Origin: Methanosarcinales archaeon
GTDB taxonomy: Archaea; Halobacteriota; Methanosarcinia; Methanosarcinales; Methanogasteraceae
Direction of reading: 5' to 3'
Length of the DNA stretch: 6,725 nt
NCBI GenBank assembly: GCA_012961645.1
Contig: DTYY01000243.1
Coordinates: 1 to 6,725 of the forward strand
Shown piece after piece: positions 5,837-6,725 of the stretch (position 1 is the first letter of the stretch; each line of letters starts with the position of its first letter). The notes under the pieces are model-generated. The model made no database searches. It was not told the DNA's origin and saw only the letters and a program-made list of their open reading frames with translations. Position numbers and translations under genes: made by a program.

Positions 5837-5925
5837 ATGAGACCCACACTTGACGAATACTTCATGAACGTAGCAGAGGTCGTTGCGACCAGATCGACCT
5901 GCCTGCGGAATTGCGTGGGCGCTGT
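5834..5925 (+). repeat. Right direct repeat, forming the 5' end of the intact deaminase gene
   Basis: This 92-base stretch pairs with 3659-3754. The right copy is in frame throughout; the extra bases are all in the left copy, so the left one has decayed. The repeat starts 3 bases before the ATG at 5837. That ATG aligns with an ACG threonine codon in the left copy. Confidence 0.88.
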
Positions 5926-6346
5926 GATCGTGCGAGACAAGCGCATCATATCAACAGGCTACAACGGCGCGCCCCGGAATCTCGATCACTGCCTGGATAT
6001 CGGCTGCATCAGGGATCATGAGAATATCGAGTCGGGGACGATGCATGAGGTCTGCCGTGCCGTGCATGCCGAGCAGAATGCGATCATACAGGCTGCGCTG
6101 CATGGTGTTAGCACCAGAGGCGCAACGATCTACTGCACCCACCAGCCGTGCGTGCTCTGTGCGAAGATGATCATCAACGCAAACATCGCCCGCGTGGTCT
6201 TTACACACGCATACCCTGATTCTCGTGCGCTTGAGTTCTTTGATGAAGCCGGGGTCGAGATTCTGCAGATTGATCGCAGATTGATCACAGAGATGAGGGC
6301 GCGGCTTGAACACGCCGTGGGGCTTTCCAGCACCCCGCGCCTCTAA
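5837..6346 (+). CDS. Deoxycytidylate (dCMP) deaminase, ComEB-type
   Basis: This 169-residue protein is a zinc-dependent deaminase of the dCMP deaminase family, which converts dCMP to dUMP for dTTP synthesis in the cytoplasm. Visible features are RSTCLRNCVGAVIVRD at 19-34, the substrate loop GYNGAPR at 41-47, the zinc/catalytic motif CRAVHAEQNAI at 73-83 (His77, Glu79) and PCVLCAKM at 104-111 (Cys105, Cys108). The remaining fold (YCTHQP, then VVFTHAYPD) matches the family, and the length is usual. The start is the ATG at 5837, as an in-frame stop (5819-5821) excludes an upstream start; the protein is therefore two residues shorter than the left copy's MNTRPTLDEYF start would give. It has lost its likely native operon position behind the DUF5788-like gene. 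It is complete and presumably active. Confidence 0.93.
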   Translation: MRPTLDEYFMNVAEVVATRSTCLRNCVGAVIVRDKRIISTGYNGAPRNLDHCLDIGCIRDHENIESGTMHEVCRAVHAEQNAIIQAALHGVSTRGATIYCTHQPCVLCAKMIINANIARVVFTHAYPDSRALEFFDEAGVEILQIDRRLITEMRARLEHAVGLSSTPRL

Positions 6347-6373
6347 ATCCCTGTTCTCCATCATCGCCGCTGA

Positions 6374-6725
6374 TCACTCAGGGAGTGGTGGCACCTGAGG
6401 CAGCTCGCCCTCTCCACCGGCTCCGCCAAGCCCGCCAAGCGCTGTAAGATCCACGATCTCTGCACTCTCCGAAAGATCGAATGTGCCATCAGGGATGTCT
6501 CCGTTCACATCAAACTCGGTGACTTCGTAGCGTACGCTCTCGGTTTTGCCATTGTGCGACCATTCCCAGTCAAGCAGCAGCGTAAATCCGGTCTTCTTGT
6601 CCACGATGAGGTCGGATTTTTCGGGATAGATCTCACCGCCTTCAAATGCCCTGTGGAGCCTCCACAATTCGCCATAATCCAGTTTGATCGCTTCGCGACC
6701 CATGTAGTCGGCGTTGCGGTCCACG
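6374..6725 (-). CDS. LolA-like outer-membrane-lipoprotein-sorting-type protein, C-terminal part
   Basis: The minus-strand frame is open from the right edge to a TGA at 6374-6376, giving the last 116-117 residues. A GTG lies at 6724, but the sequence reads as internal, so the true start is outside. MGREAIKLDYG, then SDLIVDKKTGFTLLLDWEW, SVRYEVTEFDVNGDIPDGTFDLS follow the pattern of the LolA/RseB-type beta fold found in many archaeal secreted proteins annotated as lipoprotein-sorting proteins or DUF4367. Archaea lack an outer membrane of the Gram-negative type, so the role is unknown; it is probably extracytoplasmic, but any signal peptide is off the window. The C-terminus is a short Gly-rich then Pro-rich tail (LGGLGGAGGEGELPQVPPLPE region). 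It is convergent with the deaminase gene, 27 bp apart. A 6-bp inverted repeat at 6377-6382/6394-6399 lies in its last codons. Confidence 0.6.
   Translation of the reverse strand, partial: VDRNADYMGREAIKLDYGELWRLHRAFEGGEIYPEKSDLIVDKKTGFTLLLDWEWSHNGKTESVRYEVTEFDVNGDIPDGTFDLSESAEIVDLTALGGLGGAGGEGELPQVPPLPE

Noticed and set aside
5951..6364. Minus-strand frame of 137 residues opposite the deaminase
   Set aside because: It is fully antisense to a clearly conserved gene, and its composition is not protein-like.
6377..6399. CTCAGG/CCTGAG hairpin as a terminator between the convergent genes
   Set aside because: The stem is short, the loop is 11 nt, there is no T-run and it lies within the last codons of the LolA-like gene.

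Overview
The window looks archaeal, most likely from a methanogen or ANME-related euryarchaeon of the Methanosarcinia/Methanomicrobia type. The evidence is an archaeal/eukaryotic-type ribosomal protein S17e directly upstream of dapA, archaeal BRE/TATA promoters, at least two probably leaderless starts, and a gene resembling the archaeal DUF5788 family. The exact lineage cannot be fixed by eye.

Layout. Positions 1-1059, minus strand: an rps17e-dapA operon with its own TATA box; dapA runs off the left edge. Positions 1269-2954, minus: a CstA-type carbon-starvation/peptide-pyruvate transporter with a strong Shine-Dalgarno sequence, a BRE/TATA promoter and a possible hairpin terminator. Positions 3029-3190, minus: an uncharacterised 53-residue ORF, divergent from the next gene. 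Positions 3211-3647, plus: a DUF5788-like gene whose last 16 codons are reached only by a -1 shift at an A AAA AAG heptamer. Positions 3656-6346, plus: a dCMP deaminase locus interrupted by, or duplicated around, a defence-type cassette. Positions 6374-6725, minus: the C-terminal part of a LolA-like secreted lipoprotein-sorting protein, convergent with the deaminase gene.

The most notable structure is between 3656 and 5925. A decayed copy of the first ~30 codons of the dCMP deaminase gene lies just downstream of the DUF5788 gene, with a Shine-Dalgarno sequence and operon spacing. Then come about 2.1 kb of visibly AT-richer DNA: a HEPN (HepT-like) ribonuclease toxin, an overlapping MNT (MntA-like) nucleotidyltransferase antitoxin, and a seven-helix membrane protein two bases downstream. 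After these, the same 5' deaminase sequence recurs, now leading into a complete deaminase. The flanking direct repeats (3659-3754 and 5834-5925) start at the second codon of the left copy. No integrase or transposase is visible. I read this as a small toxin-antitoxin/defence module at the 5' end of a housekeeping gene that was regenerated on the far side, with the membrane protein as a candidate third component. That grouping is inference.
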